A stretch of 64,000 nt of DNA from Norana najaformis (Eukaryota > Annelida > Clitellata > Crassiclitellata > Hormogastridae). Shown piece after piece: positions 34,184 to 52,329 of the stretch. The notes beneath the pieces were generated by a model. The model did not search any database. It worked only from the letters and a program-made list of their open reading frames with translations, and was not told the DNA's origin. Position 1 is the stretch's first letter, and each line of letters opens with the position of its first letter. Position numbers and translations under genes: made by a program. Location: positions 37,464,977 through 37,528,976 of the forward strand of contig OZ029918.1 in assembly GCA_964023275.1 (NCBI GenBank). The letters are read 5' to 3'.

Positions 34184-37100
34184 TAAAATTATTGTAAATG
34201 TCGTATTTCTATTCAGCACAGTAAGATTGGCCAAATGACTGATTTCATCACTGAAATATTTAGGATGTTGACCAGTGTGCCAGGAGTGTCAAAACTGCTC
34301 TGAAATGAAATGTTCTTTATGTGAATATAAAACTGTTATTGTTTATGGTTACAAAACAATTACTGCATCAATCAATGCTAGATATTCTCTTGTCTTTGCC
34401 GTCCTTTCGGCGAGGATTGGCCGCACCACGGACACATATCTCTTCCCCTCTCTCCTTCAAAACTGATCAAACGATAATTCAGCCAGTAATTTGATGTTGT
34501 AGATTCATGCCACCATAGATCCTTCCAAGTTCGGGATCCAGGAGTTGTGCCATGGATGATTTTCTTCAGGCAATCTCCACTCTTTCTTATTTGTATTTTG
34601 TCTTTGTATTAGTTGTCATAATACGTTCAAGCGATCGTGTCCAGGTATTTCCTTTCTCGCCCAGTTGTGGCCAGGTTTATGTGGGAAAACATTTGAAATA
34701 TCTTAGATGGAATAGTGCAACGCTATGGCTGATTTGACAAGAAATTACAAAACTCAGGCCGAATAACTCAACATAGGCTTATACTAAGCACATGTCCTCA
34801 TTGCATTATCGTTCAAAAAGCAACCTGGCTCTCTTTTCTAGATTACGATTACGACCCAAAATTATAAATTATGTATCTGTATTTTATAAGTTAAATACAG
34901 AAGTGCATGGTAATTGACTGAGAAGACCTGTCGTACCGACAGTAGGGCCTAAACAGTATGCCTGCGCAATAAAGCAATATAAGTTATGGCTAAATTGATT
35001 TTTTAAATTTACTAAATTCAGAGCGCGTTTGGGAAGCGAAAGCTACTTAACACCCACAATTCCTTGAGAGGTGCTACCTTATTTTTAGCTATATCGCTGC
35101 ATGTCATCATATGTGTGTATATTAATAAAAACATATATGTATAACGAAAGTAAATATGTGTCCCAAATGTTTTGAGAGTTAAGCAATTTCGCAATAGATA
35201 AGTTGGTCATATCCTTATATTTCGTATTTTTTTAAGTAGTCTGGTTTTCAAGGTGTCCTTGAATGTCCTGATGATGTCAATAGGCCGCCCCCCTTTAAGA
35301 TTATCGGCTTCGATTGAACGAATGAACGAACGAATGAACGAATGAATAACTAAATAAATAAATGGGTTAATGGGTGAATGAGGGAATAGGGCCAACTCCA
35401 AGCTAATTAAAACCTCAGCAAATCGCTGACTACAGTTCTTTAAGTTAAGTTCTCAAATTCCTTGACGCGGTTGACTGACGATGCATGAAGGCCTACGTCT
35501 ACGCATTAAATTTCTCTACAGAACTGTGAGAGACGGTGAAAACATTTTGATCTAGGGCTAAAGAACGGAAAGCAACATTCATCTGATTTCCATAAAGTAG
35601 ACGTGTTTGTTCAACCACGTACTGTCTTTCGTTCAGCCTCTTCCAGTAAACTGTCTCCGTATGGTCTGGAAGCGTTTCACGATGCACTGGTCTGGTAATA
35701 GGATGCATATGATGTCAAAGCAGACATCTGGTTAGAAGCCATTGTTTTTAACTCACAGTTCAGAGGTTGGCCATTTCATTCTTTTAGTACCTCCACTGTA
35801 CATAGTAGTCGTAATCATAAGTGCACATTTATAAAACGCATTTTCAAATATATGCTCCAGAGTCCTGACCTGAGAAAAGAAGATTCATGCAAATCCAATT
35901 ATGTCAATATGCTTACACTAATGAACATTGGTGAAAAACTGTTAACCTTCACCTACGTTACCATGTTTACTTCAATGAAGCCGGTCCGTGGACATAAGTT
36001 GACATACGATGACATACGTTCAATTTTTATTTGATAACAAAGACATGTTTTGACAAAGGGGACGAAAACTTTAGCGACGCTCCTTGAAGCCCTGCTGTCA
36101 TAAAGCTCGCAAGAGTATAATTTTTTAGTTATAAGGCGAACAGCATTCGCATACACTAAAGACTTTCACGGGACACGGGCTGAAGATTTCATTTGATCCT
36201 GCCTTGGATCCATTTTTCATGTTATCAGACGACTTTTATGTTCGCTAGCATATGAATCAACTGTCTCAAAACCAGATTGTTGACTAAAAAGTCCCGTACG
36301 AAAATAATAAATCAGCGAAAATATGCAGTATGAGTTGCATGAGTTGCTTGTGTTGAAACGAATTCCTAAGGTTAGCTGTGGCTTAAACAAAAATCGATTG
36401 CTGCCTTGTGCATTACGATACCAGTGCTATAAAATTTATAAGACGATATGAGAAAACTGATTGAATCGTCATTATTTTTATCATTATTAAGCAGACATTT
36501 ATAACTCACGCAAGTAAGCCTAACAACAGCTTAACTGCACGTGCAACGACCCTAAAAAAGAACTACCTAGTAATATCAATATTAATATTATAGTTTATAG
36601 ATCAATAGGAATGGCCAGAAATCTAGGCAGACCTATTTAACATGTAAAATGTTAAGTTTCTTATTGAAACTTGTTATTGGAAGAGTGTTATCTTTGATGC
36701 TAGTCGTCAAGGCATTCCACGGAGACATTGATAGTTTTTATTGGAGTTAACTTGTTCATAAAGAGTCCCATTCCCTCTGCTTTCGTATTTGAATTGTTTT
36801 TGTAACGTTTTCATGAACAGCAGAAATATTGTCAATGCAAATATTTCGTTCTTCATTCAGGATTATCTGGAAAACGTGTATGAGAGATGTCTTAGATGGT
36901 ATGATATAAACCTCTGCCTGATATGTCACGAAATTACCAAAATTTAGGCCTACGAATTCAGCAGAAACTGTTACTTAGCAGAGCTCCTTAATGCATTACA
37001 TGCTTGTAGGGCTAGCAAATTGGCCTGGGGCGCTGTGTAATAGTGCATGCTACCTGACTTAGTAGATTTGTTATAGCGACAGTGAACAGTAGATCCGTAC

Positions 37101-37316
37101 AATAAAGCAATAGTTTTCAAGTACTTGGCACAAGGGTATTTACTAGAATAAGGAGAGTAATAAATAAAGCGAAAGTGTCCGCAGCTTTCTGCCAGGTACT
37201 TATTACTTGCAATTCCCTGGTAGTTTCAAGGTCGTTTTAGCTCGGCTTCACCCAAGCGTTTAGCAGCCTCATTAATATTCATGTTGCACATAATGCACCC
37301 AACTGTCACGCCTACT
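34184..37316. repeat. 3.13-kb spacer duplication, right copy (LINE-free)
   Basis: Second copy of the block at 1889-6366. The LINE of the left copy is absent: TTTTTATCATT runs directly into ATTAAGCAGAC at about 36489-36490. No host gene is seen; short open frames (for example minus strand 35499-35708) show no sign of protein-level constraint. Confidence 0.85.
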
Positions 37317-37320
37317 TTTT

Positions 37321-37468
37321 CTTGCCTTGATTTCATGTTAAAATAGCATATACTGGCTCAGCGGCCGTCTTTCACGCCTTGCCGTCTGTGTTCATTGCCA
37401 CGTTTAGAATTTCAGGAGATTCATTTAAGACTTCGACAAACGTATCGCTGTCAACGATATACGATAAG
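37321..37468 (+). promoter_or_regulatory. Diverged promoter block and leader exon of P450-5
   Basis: TGTTAAAATAGCAT, CAGCGGCCGTC and GCCTTGCCGTCTGTGTTCATTGCC match the boxes of the other copies. No clear TATA-like site is seen. The leader exon ends GATATACGATAAG, with the donor GTGAGG at 37469. The matching acceptor CTTAG abuts the ATG at 38331, so this 5'-UTR intron is only 0.86 kb. Confidence 0.55.
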
Positions 37469-38330
37469 GTGAGGATCTAACCTTTTCACTCATTTCTGAT
37501 AGTCGTAAAGCGAAAAATCTATTGGCAACAATGTGGCTGCTTCTTTATTCTAATATAGTCCATTCAAATACGGATTCGCGATTGTCAAGTCGGCACATAT
37601 TGCTACTTACTTACTTAGTGCGCAGTCAGTCCTTCCTGTGCATGTCAGTGCGTAGTCAGTCCTTCCTGTGCATGTCAGTGCGTAGTCAGTCCTTCCTGTG
37701 CATGTCTGCACAGCGGGCAACGCAGCTTCTCCTTTCATCTCTGTCGACCGCCAGTTGTTTTCCTGCCTCAACCCACGACATCTCCAAACACCCAAGGTCG
37801 TCTCTGATGGTGTCTGGCCAGTTCTCCCTTGGTCTTCCCTCCTCCGTTTCCCTCCAGGAATCCAATTCATTGCTTGATTGGCTCTCGTATCTCTGTCCAT
37901 ACGAATTACATGTCCCATCCAATTCAGTCTTCACTTTCTGATGCAATATACATCCTCTTGTCTCGTCCTTTCTCTTATTGTTTTATTTGATATCTTATCA
38001 GGTCACGAAATGGTATTGCTACACTATAAATATTTTGTGTTTTTGTTTGCAGCTGATTATTTATATGCACACAGCTCTTATAAGGACCTTGCATGATAAG
38101 ATATGCATTATCAGTGATACCAAACAGGAGCTCTCCATATACCTGACTACTTCAAATTTCGCTTCTGAATCATTTTCGACATCATGGCGCTATATAAATT
38201 GTATAATTATTTTACTATTCTGTTTTGTACTAAGATTACTTTAAACAGCGTTTGGAGAGGCTTCCTGAAAGGCTTTAGATGAATTACATGTAACTTAGGT
38301 CCTATTTTACTTTTCATTTACCTGTCTTAG
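37469..38330 (+). other. 5'-UTR intron of P450-5
   Basis: Shortest 5'-UTR intron of the array. It has a decayed SINE-head trace (GATTGTCAAGTCGG, 37580-37593), the RTE-type LINE end at 37618-37946, and AT-rich sequence with no gene. Confidence 0.55.
37618..37946 (-). mobile_element. RTE-type LINE C-terminal remnant with a 30-bp tandem triplication
   Basis: On the minus strand, two frames together show MGHVIRMDRD, NWIPGGKRRR, then GRPRENWPDTIRDDLGCL and MSWVEAGKQLAVDRDERRS. This is the typical C-terminal tail (GHV.RM.....GKR..GRP...W) of many RTE-like and related LINE proteins, broken by at least one frameshift. Its end at 37618-37707 is three tandem 30-bp copies containing CAGTCAGTCCTTCCTGTGCA. 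Confidence 0.75.
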
Positions 38331-44410
<6,080 letters not shown>

Positions 44411-44580
44411 TGACCTACATTTCAGCTTAAAATAGCCTGAACTTCCCTAAGTGGCTGTCTGCTGCACTTTGTCGTCTTCGTTTTTTGACCCGTTTATCTT
44501 AAAAGGCTGAGTTACTTAGACTGTAAGCAGACACATTTGGGACGTGCACAAACGTAGAACTATCAACTGTATTCGACAAG
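44411..44580 (+). promoter_or_regulatory. Promoter block and leader exon of P450-6
   Basis: GCTTAAAATAGCCTG, AAGTGGCTGTCTGC, TTGTCGTCTTCGTTTTTTGACCC and a TATA-like TTATCTTAAAAGG (about 44494) follow the common order. The leader exon ends TGTATTCGACAAG, with the donor GTATAT at 44581. The matching acceptor CCTGAG abuts the ATG at 45560. Confidence 0.58.
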
Positions 44581-45559
44581 GTATATATCCAAATTGGTCA
44601 CTTATTTCTATTAACTACTAAATGGCAAGCATGTGCATCCTGTATTTCAACGTACCTTAATCAATTATAGGACTGTGCGGCAGTCAAGTGGTCTGTCCCT
44701 TAACCTACCCTGCACCAACTCTTTGGAACGAACTACCGAAATACCACCGTCGGTTCGTCATCCCTCTCTCCTGCAGCTTTTCACTCAAACCGTACTAACC
44801 AAGCTATCCTATTCTGCTTCAGAACATTCCCTTTGTCCTTCTGCACCATCGCATCAGTAACCATCAACAACGTTTCCTCCCTAGGACCATGCTTTCCATT
44901 GCTGCTCCTTTTGGGTTCACCTTTTCACACCCATGATACTTAAGTGTTCCCTGAAATATATTCTAATTTTGTAGTGAACAATAAGGTATCCAACACAAAA
45001 AAGAAATGATCGATGGCGCTAAGCACTGTGTGTTAACAGCTTGTTCAAGGTCAAGCGCAGTGTCCACTTCAGGCGAGGTTCGAACCTGCAGCACACCTCG
45101 CTGCTAGACAAGCGCAGAGTCAGTGAGCCAACATGTCGCATGCCTGACCGTAGTACTTGGGTTACAAATTATGTGAAATTGATACTTCCTTGGTAAGCGG
45201 TGTGACCCATATGAAAATATTATGTAATTCATTCAGGAGTCCAAAAATGTCAATCTCTTTAAAAACAGCTGAAATTCTATTTACTGCACAACTCTTAGTA
45301 CTTGGGCTGACTTTTGACTTTGTAAAGCACCCCAGAAGTAGCCTGCTACTTACGATCCTATATAAATTGTCGTCATTACATTACCTTACAATTCCATTAA
45401 AACTGACGTGGACGAAGCAAAAAAGCAAGATCAAGGTTGCTGTATCCATGACAGCTAAAACCTCTGAATTATTTTCTGGTGAGGTGTTTACTTCGGTTGC
45501 ACGTAATTTCTCTCCCTTACTGAATTATTGTATCATTACATTTCACTCAAGTGCCTGAG
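44581..45559 (+). other. 5'-UTR intron of P450-6
   Basis: Non-coding 1 kb. It starts with a SINE-head trace (GCGGCAGTCAAGTGG, 44677-44691) joined to a reverse-transcriptase tail relic (CTTTGGAACGAACTACC, 44720-44736, and onward to about 44870). A second tRNA-like piece follows at 45060-45140, then host-like sequence shared with the other copies (ATGACAGCTAAAACCTC near 45448). Confidence 0.55.
45060..45140 (-). mobile_element. tRNA-derived SINE head, minus strand
   Basis: On the minus strand an A-box-like TGGCTCACTGACTCTG is followed about 45 bases later by the perfect B box GGTTCGAACC. The flanks do not form a full tRNA cloverleaf. Partial copies of the B-box end lie near 9970 and 17690 in the matching introns of P450-1 and P450-2, so the insertion looks old. 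The B box is palindromic, so strand rests on the A box. Confidence 0.45.
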
Positions 45560-48500
45560 ATGTTTGACATCGGCCAAGTGTTTGGCGTCGTGACAACGGT
45601 GGCAGCGATTAGCATCGTCTTCTTCATCCTTCTCTTCATCAAACGAATCGGAACGAAGGATGCAAGAAGACAATATCCACCTTCATTACCAGCTCTGCCA
45701 CTCCTCGGTGCAATTCTTCGTGGAGGAATGAGCATCTTGCCTGAATACTTCATAAAGTCAGCGGAGAAACTAGGTCCTGTGTTATCATGCAACGTAGGAG
45801 GAGGGTAGGAAACAAAACATGGTATCAATAGTCAGTGCTAGACGTAACGTCAACTTTGAATCATGAGTGGGAATCTATATACATGCGAGATTCCGCCAGT
45901 GCTGAATTCCCCGTTTTCTGGGTATAATTTGTTTGCAGATCAAAGTGTTGACCTAGGGAACTTTAACGCCATTTAGGCTGGCCTAGATTGCGCTTATATG
46001 AATTACTTTAAAGCCGCTATATTACTGTCCAGATTCATTCCTGCATGCATACTTGCAAACATAGATACATAGTTACACGCATACATGCATATATTGATAC
46101 ACAGATAAATACAAACATAGATACATATTTAACTACATACATACATGCATACATAAACCTACTAGGCGTCGCCAGAATGTAAAACTTTCAAACCACATAT
46201 ATCATACATTTTATGTGACTACCACATTGTCCGTATTAAAGTAGTTTCCCACTTCGTATGAGTTTTTTCAGACTAGTGGTAATTCTCAATAGCAAGACGG
46301 CGATTTCAGAAGCCTTTCTTAGACAGCCGGAAACCTTTGCTGACAAACCTGAGTTCTGGACAGAAAGGAATGTCCTCAACCGACAACTCAGAGGTATGCT
46401 GATCCATTTATAAAGTTATTGACTATGTTTAAATCACTGACTATGCGACATGCTGTTGATTGCAAAGAGTGTAAATGGCACAACTGAAGTGCTTTTTGTA
46501 TTGTAATGTATTGCAACACACTGATCTGTACGCTACTTTACTTTACAGTATCATGCAGCATTGAATAGCACTTCATTGCATTGTACTGCATTGTATTGTA
46601 CTTCATTGTATTGTCTGCATTGTATTGTACTTCATTGTATTGTCTGCATTGTATTGTACTTAATTGTATTGTACTTCATTGTATTGTACTGCATTGTATT
46701 GTACTTCATTGTATTGTCCGCATTAAATTGTACTTCATTGTATTGTACTTTATTGTATTGTACTGCATTGTATTGTAGTTCATTGTATTATACTTCATTG
46801 TATTCTACTGCATTGTATTGTACTTCATTGTATTTTCTGCATTGTATTGTACTTCATTGTGTTGTACTTCATTGTATTGTACTTCATTGTATTGTACTTT
46901 ATTGTATTGTACTGCATTGTATTGTAGTTCATTGTATTATACTTCATTGTATTCTACTGCATTGTATTGTACTTCATTGTATTGTACTGCATTGTATTGT
47001 CTGCATTGTATTGTACTTATTGTATTGTCTGCTCTGTATTTCCTGCATTGTATTGTACTTCATTGTGTTGTAGTTCATTGTATTATACTTCATCGTATTG
47101 TACTTCATTGTATGGCACTGCATTGTTTTATCATTGCGGAGTTATACAATGTGCAAAAATATTTCGTGATTTTTAAGCATTTTCAAATCTGTGTATTATT
47201 TGGTTGTACTTCTGGACAAAGGTGTGCTGTTGGAAGTACTGGAAGTCACAGCAAGTTAAATTTGCGGTTGGAAACCTGCAGGCTTTCATCCCAGAGACAT
47301 ATTATGAGAGTGTCTTTCTTGTAATTTTATAATATAAATGGATGGATGGATGGATGGACAGATGTATGGATGGATGGATGAAACGATGGATCGATGGATC
47401 AATGGATCGATGGATCGATGAATCGATGAATCGATGGTTGGATGGACAGATGCACAGTTAGGTATGACGATCGATGGAAGATAGTACGGACAGAAAGACA
47501 GAGAGACAAAAATGTTGTTAGAATTTATACAATATTTTTTATAGCACGTTCAACTCCGCTCTTGTTAGGTCAACGCTAAGTTAAGTTCAATTCAAGAAAT
47601 CGACTATAATGTATTTTTCTTCACTAGGTATAGGTTTCGCCAGATACAACGACACATTTAAGAAGCAACACAGGCTGTGTCTTTCTATCCTCAAGGAGTT
47701 TGGATTCGGAGTTAACAGCGTCTCAGAAACTCGAATTCTTCGCGAAGTGGAATCACTGACCGAGGAAATTCTTAAACTCAACGGCCAATCATCCAATCCC
47801 AAAATGTTGTTAGCTTTTTCAACCTTCCGTGTAGTTTCAAGTATTTTGTTCGGCAAAGCATTTGTGTCGTCTGGCAACAGCCACAGAAGGATAGCCGAGG
47901 GCGGCCTCGAGTTTGTGAAACACATCGAAATTGCTTTCAATTTCGCCCCTTTTTTGAGGTTTCTGCCCAACTTCCGTAGGAAGATCTACGCTATGGCGCA
48001 GAGCCACAAAGACATCTTGAACGCCATCGAAGAGGGAATCGAGTGCAGCAAGTCTAGGGAATGCGAGTCTACTTTCGTGAGAAGATTTATGGAAATTCAG
48101 GGGAGCGATTATGACCACCAGGACCTGCTCTTCATCCTTCGAGATCTGTGCTTAGCTAGTGCGGATACTGTAGCGACAACACTGATGTGGGCATTTGTGG
48201 AATTAGCCAACCATCCAGAGGTTCAGATGCGTTTTCAAAAGGAAATCGATGACGTGGTACCAGAGGATAGGCTTCCGTCACTCGATGATAAGCCGCGTTT
48301 GCCTTACACGGAGGCTGTGATCCTCGAAGTCATGAGACGTCGTACAGTAGCCCCTCTTTATGCACCGCGCGAAACACTCAAAGACACAGAGGTTCTTGGA
48401 TTCTACATACCAAAGGGATGCATGGTAATCATCGAACAAAGATGCCTATAGAAATTTAACAATGCTGGCGAGTAGTATCTTCGTTTGTTTCTGAGAATGC

Positions 48501-49801
48501 GCTATAGAAATGGCCAAAAACACAGTACATTATAACTTGACACTTTCGTAAGAAGTTGTCTTCTCTGCTGTGCCCTATTCTGAAGTCGCTTATATTTTAT
48601 AGTAGTACTGCCCTATAAACGGTAGCGTATCCTAGACCTTCTGCGGGGACCCTATGTAATTTTTAATCTTGGGTAATGCTCCTGCATTTGCGTGTTAAAA
48701 ATGATGTATGAGATTTGCTTTTACCGTAATACCTTGAATGAAAAGAAGAATTATAACTACGTTGTGTTACAAAAGTCCTGTAAACGTGGGCACCATAAAG
48801 CTCTCATACCTTATAATGGAACGTAGCGAAGGCGCTCATTTCATTCTCTTTTTCACCTTGAGCCAGGAATGGACGAATCCCAAGGTGGATCGTATAAGGT
48901 CAGAGCATTGTGGGACTTACCTTTTACTTCGCACCTTACGCCGCTACCAGATTCTATCGGTTCGTGTAGAAGAACTTCTTTGCAAAGATCAAATGCAGGT
49001 AGAATGATCTTCTGGATGTTTCAAACCTGTACTAATGACGATTTATATTCATCACTTTTGGCTAGGTACTCGCTAACGCTTTCAGTGCTCATATGGACCC
49101 AAAGTCTTGGACAGACCCTGAGAACTTCAGACCAGAGAGATTCTTGGACGAAGATGAAGCAATTATTGGAAGTGAAAATGTAATCGCATTTGGACTGGGT
49201 ATGATTCAACTGCTATACTCCTAGGAATTATTTTGGAACTGTGGTTAAACTCAGCAGTTTGAAATCGCTTAGCCCTTGTTCCGACTTAATTTTTTCGATG
49301 CATTACTAGTTTTGACAACGGTTTCACTTTAAACTACCATGAGTCATTGAGTTATATTGGATTGTGTAATATTAGTCCGTAACGCCTAGAGTCAAGCACT
49401 CATTCTAAATTGAGCTTGAATGATGTTACTGAACTTAAATTAGGAACCAAACTTCAAAACTCCATATTGATTATTTAATTTGATCAGCAGTTTCCAGGAA
49501 GCCACATATCTCTGCTATCAAAGTTCACGTTCCATAAATAAAATATTTTAGCGCTTCGTTGAATTTAGTTGACCAAACTTTCTTCTTATGGGCTGTTCTA
49601 GGAAAGCGTTCATGCCTTGGAGAGATTCTTGCTCGTCAGGAGATCTTCCTCTTTCTCACCAGTCTCGTCCAGCGCTTTGATGTCCGACCACCAGAGGGTC
49701 AGGACTCGATCAGAGTAAAGGAGATCATAGGTGTGAGCATGCATCCTTCGGAATTCGAAGTGAGACTGATTCCGAAAACGAAGATCAAGAACTGCAACTA
49801 A
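45560..49801 (+). CDS. P450-6: CYP2-like cytochrome P450, complete, 498 aa
   Basis: Coding exons: 45560-45804, 46272-46393, 47628-48424, 49066-49198 and 49602-49801. The start is the ATG right after the GTGCCTGAG acceptor; a GTG nine bases earlier is upstream of the splice site and not used. The hinge reads [12 protein letters not shown]. The I helix has a conservative D302-T303 pair (SADTV). ExxR, PERF and heme loop GKRSCLG (Cys437) are intact. The codon split by intron 1 is Gly here and Arg in most copies. The stop has moved two codons downstream, giving KIKNCN. The region after ExxR reads [12 protein letters not shown], different from P450-1 to P450-3, which suggests another substrate. Expected microsomal monooxygenase. 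AATAAA at 49970-49975. Confidence 0.93.
46500..47130. repeat. Expanded TATTGTACTTCATTG minisatellite in intron 2 of P450-6
   Basis: About 630 bases of units such as ATTGTATTGTACTTC and ATTGTATTGTACTGC. Short seeds of the same repeat lie at the same position in intron 2 of P450-1 (12056-12130), P450-2 (19740-19830), P450-3 (27425-27515), P450-5 (39765-39830), P450-7 (55030-55120) and P450-8 (62815-62870). The long apparent Cys/Leu/His-rich frames here are repeat artefacts. Confidence 0.92.
47335..47460. repeat. GGAT/GATC tetranucleotide tract in intron 2 of P450-6
   Basis: GATGGATGGATGG units followed by GATCGATGGATC and GATGAATCGATG units. Confidence 0.8.
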
Positions 49802-50293
49802 GCGCTTTGCTGTTGCGCAATAATAAGATTTTTCAGAATTATTTATGTAATGGTGTAACTACATATTGAGCATTTGCTGAAGTTATTCGTTGCCACCTGT
49901 ATCGCTTGTTAATTGGCGGCCCTTTTTAGTCGGGAATAGATTCCAGTCAGGGTCTGTCGTTTGCACTGTAATAAACTGTTTATTTTATGTAAGACTTGAA
50001 TATTTGTTAATTTTTGAACGAATGCATCAGCCCAACTTCCAATTTGATGCTTTCATTCGCACAGCCCTGAGTACGGTTCGCTGACTTCTTAAAACCATTG
50101 ACGCGGTTAACTATCAATGCTAGGCCTGTGTGTACGCTGTTATAATTTTTTTTTTGAAAACTGTTGTAGAAGTTCGAGACCATAAAAGCAGTTTAATGTA
50201 GAGCTAAAGAGCGGTGGATAAAATTTATTTAACTTCGAAAAACAAACTTAGGTTGTTAAAACATGTCTGTCTCTCCCTTATCCCACAAACGTA
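49802..50293. other. Truncated spacer after P450-6
   Basis: Holds the 3' UTR, AATAAA at 49970 and the recurring motif GGTTCGCTGACTTCTT near 50073. It then runs straight into a SINE head at 50294 without the usual second half of the spacer or the promoter block. No gene seen. Confidence 0.6.
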
Positions 50294-50870
50294 GGGATGC
50301 GATAAGTGGTCAGCGTGTTGGAATGTCAATCGAGACGTCGGGATTCAAATCTCCATGTTTTACAACTCCATCTCCTGTAGGATCGACTTTTCACAAATGA
50401 AACATCTGAAACCAGTCGGCAATGCTCTTGTCCGCGCAGTAACCAATACCTCGAAACACGACCGCATAACCACTGTGGTCAAACAACGCCATTTAGTTAA
50501 AGTTTCTCAGCGTATCTACTCCCTAATTGTATCTCTAACCTGCCCTTGTCTAAAAAATTTCTATTACATTCGCCAGCTATTCACTATCCAACCTTCCAGA
50601 TATCTTCGCTCTATCTCATACCGGCCTCCATCTCGACAACTAGTCTCCTCCTCTCTCAGATCTTGCAACTGTCCCTTAATTTATGCGGCGCCAATTCGTT
50701 GGAACGAAGTCCCGAAAGACTTCCCTCGGTTCAAGCATCTCTCTTTCTTATCCGTCAATGCAAGCACTCCACCGATCGCCAACTCTCATGCAGTTTTTCA
50801 CTGAAGACTGCAACCCGAACTCTTAAAGCTATCATGTCCTGTGTTTGATCGTATATCATTACATGAGCAC
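50294..50870 (+). mobile_element. tRNA-like SINE head joined to LINE reverse-transcriptase C-terminal sequence
   Basis: The head has GATAAGTGGTCAGCGTG (about 50300-50317) and a B-box-like GGATTCAAATCT (50341-50352). The downstream part, with frameshifts, encodes ALVRAVTNTSKHDRITTVVK (50424-50483), FTIQPSRYLRS and SSSLRSCNCPLIYAAPIRWNEVPKD, then HAVFHSKL. These are typical phrases of the thumb and C-terminus of CR1/L2/Rex-type reverse transcriptases. This is the clearest copy of the composite also seen at 6860-7600. Confidence 0.62.
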
Positions 50871-50877
50871 CATCACC

Positions 50878-51030
50878 AACGATCGTAATCGTAATTCCGA
50901 GATTTCTACAGCGCCCGACGAAAGCCACGACGAGGGGACCAGCTATTCACAGGCACTCAGTAAAAACAAAATAGATAGGCAAAAGGGTTCGGTTCCAGGT
51001 CAAGATCCAAAAGTCAGACGGAGAGACGAT
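50878..51030 (-). mobile_element. ATTACG-tailed LINE/SINE 3' end, inverted
   Basis: Reads ACGATCGTAATCGTAATTCC, then GATTTCTACAGCGCCCGACG, AGCTATTCACAGGC and TCAAGATCCAAAAGTCAGAC on the + strand, the reverse complement of the common 3' module. Confidence 0.65.
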
Positions 51031-51439
51031 TTCCACCATAACAGCCTGGTTTATCTCAGATTTGACCCCCGTTCCGGTTTCTAACCTGATTCAACACGAA
51101 GTCCATCGATGTATGCGCTGACATAGTAACATCGCTGAGCTTTGGACAGCAGCGCCTTTTTAGTTCATTTCTGTTTCATAACATGGTGATCTGTTGAGTA
51201 AAAGCATTAATGTTAGCGCCTATAATTAAAGTTAGAATTAGTAGGCCACAACTTCTACTGATCGGCGTTAATCGGTTGGCAGAAGACAAAGTTTCATCAA
51301 TAATCAAAACAATGCAGCGCATGATAACGAGCAATTTTTTTCGCCTACCTTAAGATCAGATACCACATATTCACATTTTGCTGATTTTTTGTACGAATGG
51401 GATACCTGACATTGTTTCTGCAGAAATTTTCAAGATCGC

Positions 51440-51545
51440 GCGATTAGCAAATTAGCTGTTCACAATTTTTAAAGGCTCGGCGGGCCAGATGAACCCATTC
51501 AGCGGGCTGAATCATGGCCCGCGGGCCGTATGTTAATCAATGGTC
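51440..51545. mobile_element. hAT-like DNA transposon terminal fragment
   Basis: CGGCGGGCCAGATGAACCC, CAGCGGGCTGAATC and GGCCCGCGGGCCGTA form the GC-rich hairpin-like end that is common in hAT family elements. It stands out in this AT-rich region. No transposase frame is seen. Confidence 0.45.
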
Positions 51546-51849
51546 GCTTAAAGTAAAATCTTTGAACAAAAATTTTAATCCATTGAAGAAACCCGGTCAA
51601 AATTCAATGGGTTAAGGAAACCAGAACTGAAATTCCATAACTTCAGACTATACAGTACAATGCAATTCAGCTGTAATTTGATACTGCCCTCTCTTAAAGT
51701 TCCGATAAGTACACTGAAGCCGGACAACATGAAATATTAAGAACCATACATCGCCTTGGAGAGATAATTGTACAATATAATTAGTTGCTCACTTGCTTCT
51801 GACACCAAACAGAGTCATTGTTCACGCTAACATATGGTAAATAAACAAA

Positions 51850-52135
51850 AGATCAATCGTAATCGTAATTGTAATCGTGATGTAATTCTGAGATTTCCAC
51901 AGCGCCCAACGAAAGCCACGTCGCGGGGACCAGCTTATACACAGAAGCTCAGTCAAACAAAATTGACAGGCAAAACAGTTCGGTTCCAGGTCAAGATCCA
52001 AAAATCAGACGGAGAGACAGGGTGGCAGCTATGAGGGCGGCGTTTGGGGTTGGAGAGGAGAGAGAGAGATATACAGGAGGAAGAAGGAGTGTCGGGATAG
52101 GATCTGTGAGAGGAATGTTTTCAGTTTTGAGTAAG
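51850..52135 (-). mobile_element. ATTACG-tailed LINE 3' end, inverted, longer copy
   Basis: The tail AATCGTAATCGTAATTGTAA is followed by ATTTCCACAGCGCCCAACG, AGCTTATACACAG, GGTCAAGATCC and then into GGCAGCTATGAGGGCGGCG and a GAGAGAGAG stretch, which corresponds to the region just before the 3' UTR in 9560-9660. Confidence 0.65.
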
Positions 52136-52329
52136 CGGCAAATTGCAATAATTCCATTTTGGAAACAAAAACTAATTCCACCGCGCCAACTCGGCAACAG
52201 AAAAAATCCAAACTGATAAAATTGCCAAGGAGATGTTACGTTTAGACAAAATAATCCGTCAAAAATGAACACGGAAATAGCCAACGACCGTTATCACCGC
52301 GGACATGCGCATAATCCAAAGTAGGTCAG

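Noticed and set aside
37522-37941. 139-codon + strand frame with repeated QSFLCMSVR
   Set aside because: It is the antisense of an RTE-type LINE C-terminus with a 30-bp tandem repeat.
46561-47324. Long + strand open frames rich in Leu, His, Cys, Ile and Val
   Set aside because: They are translations of the ATTGTATTGTACTTC minisatellite in intron 2 of P450-6.
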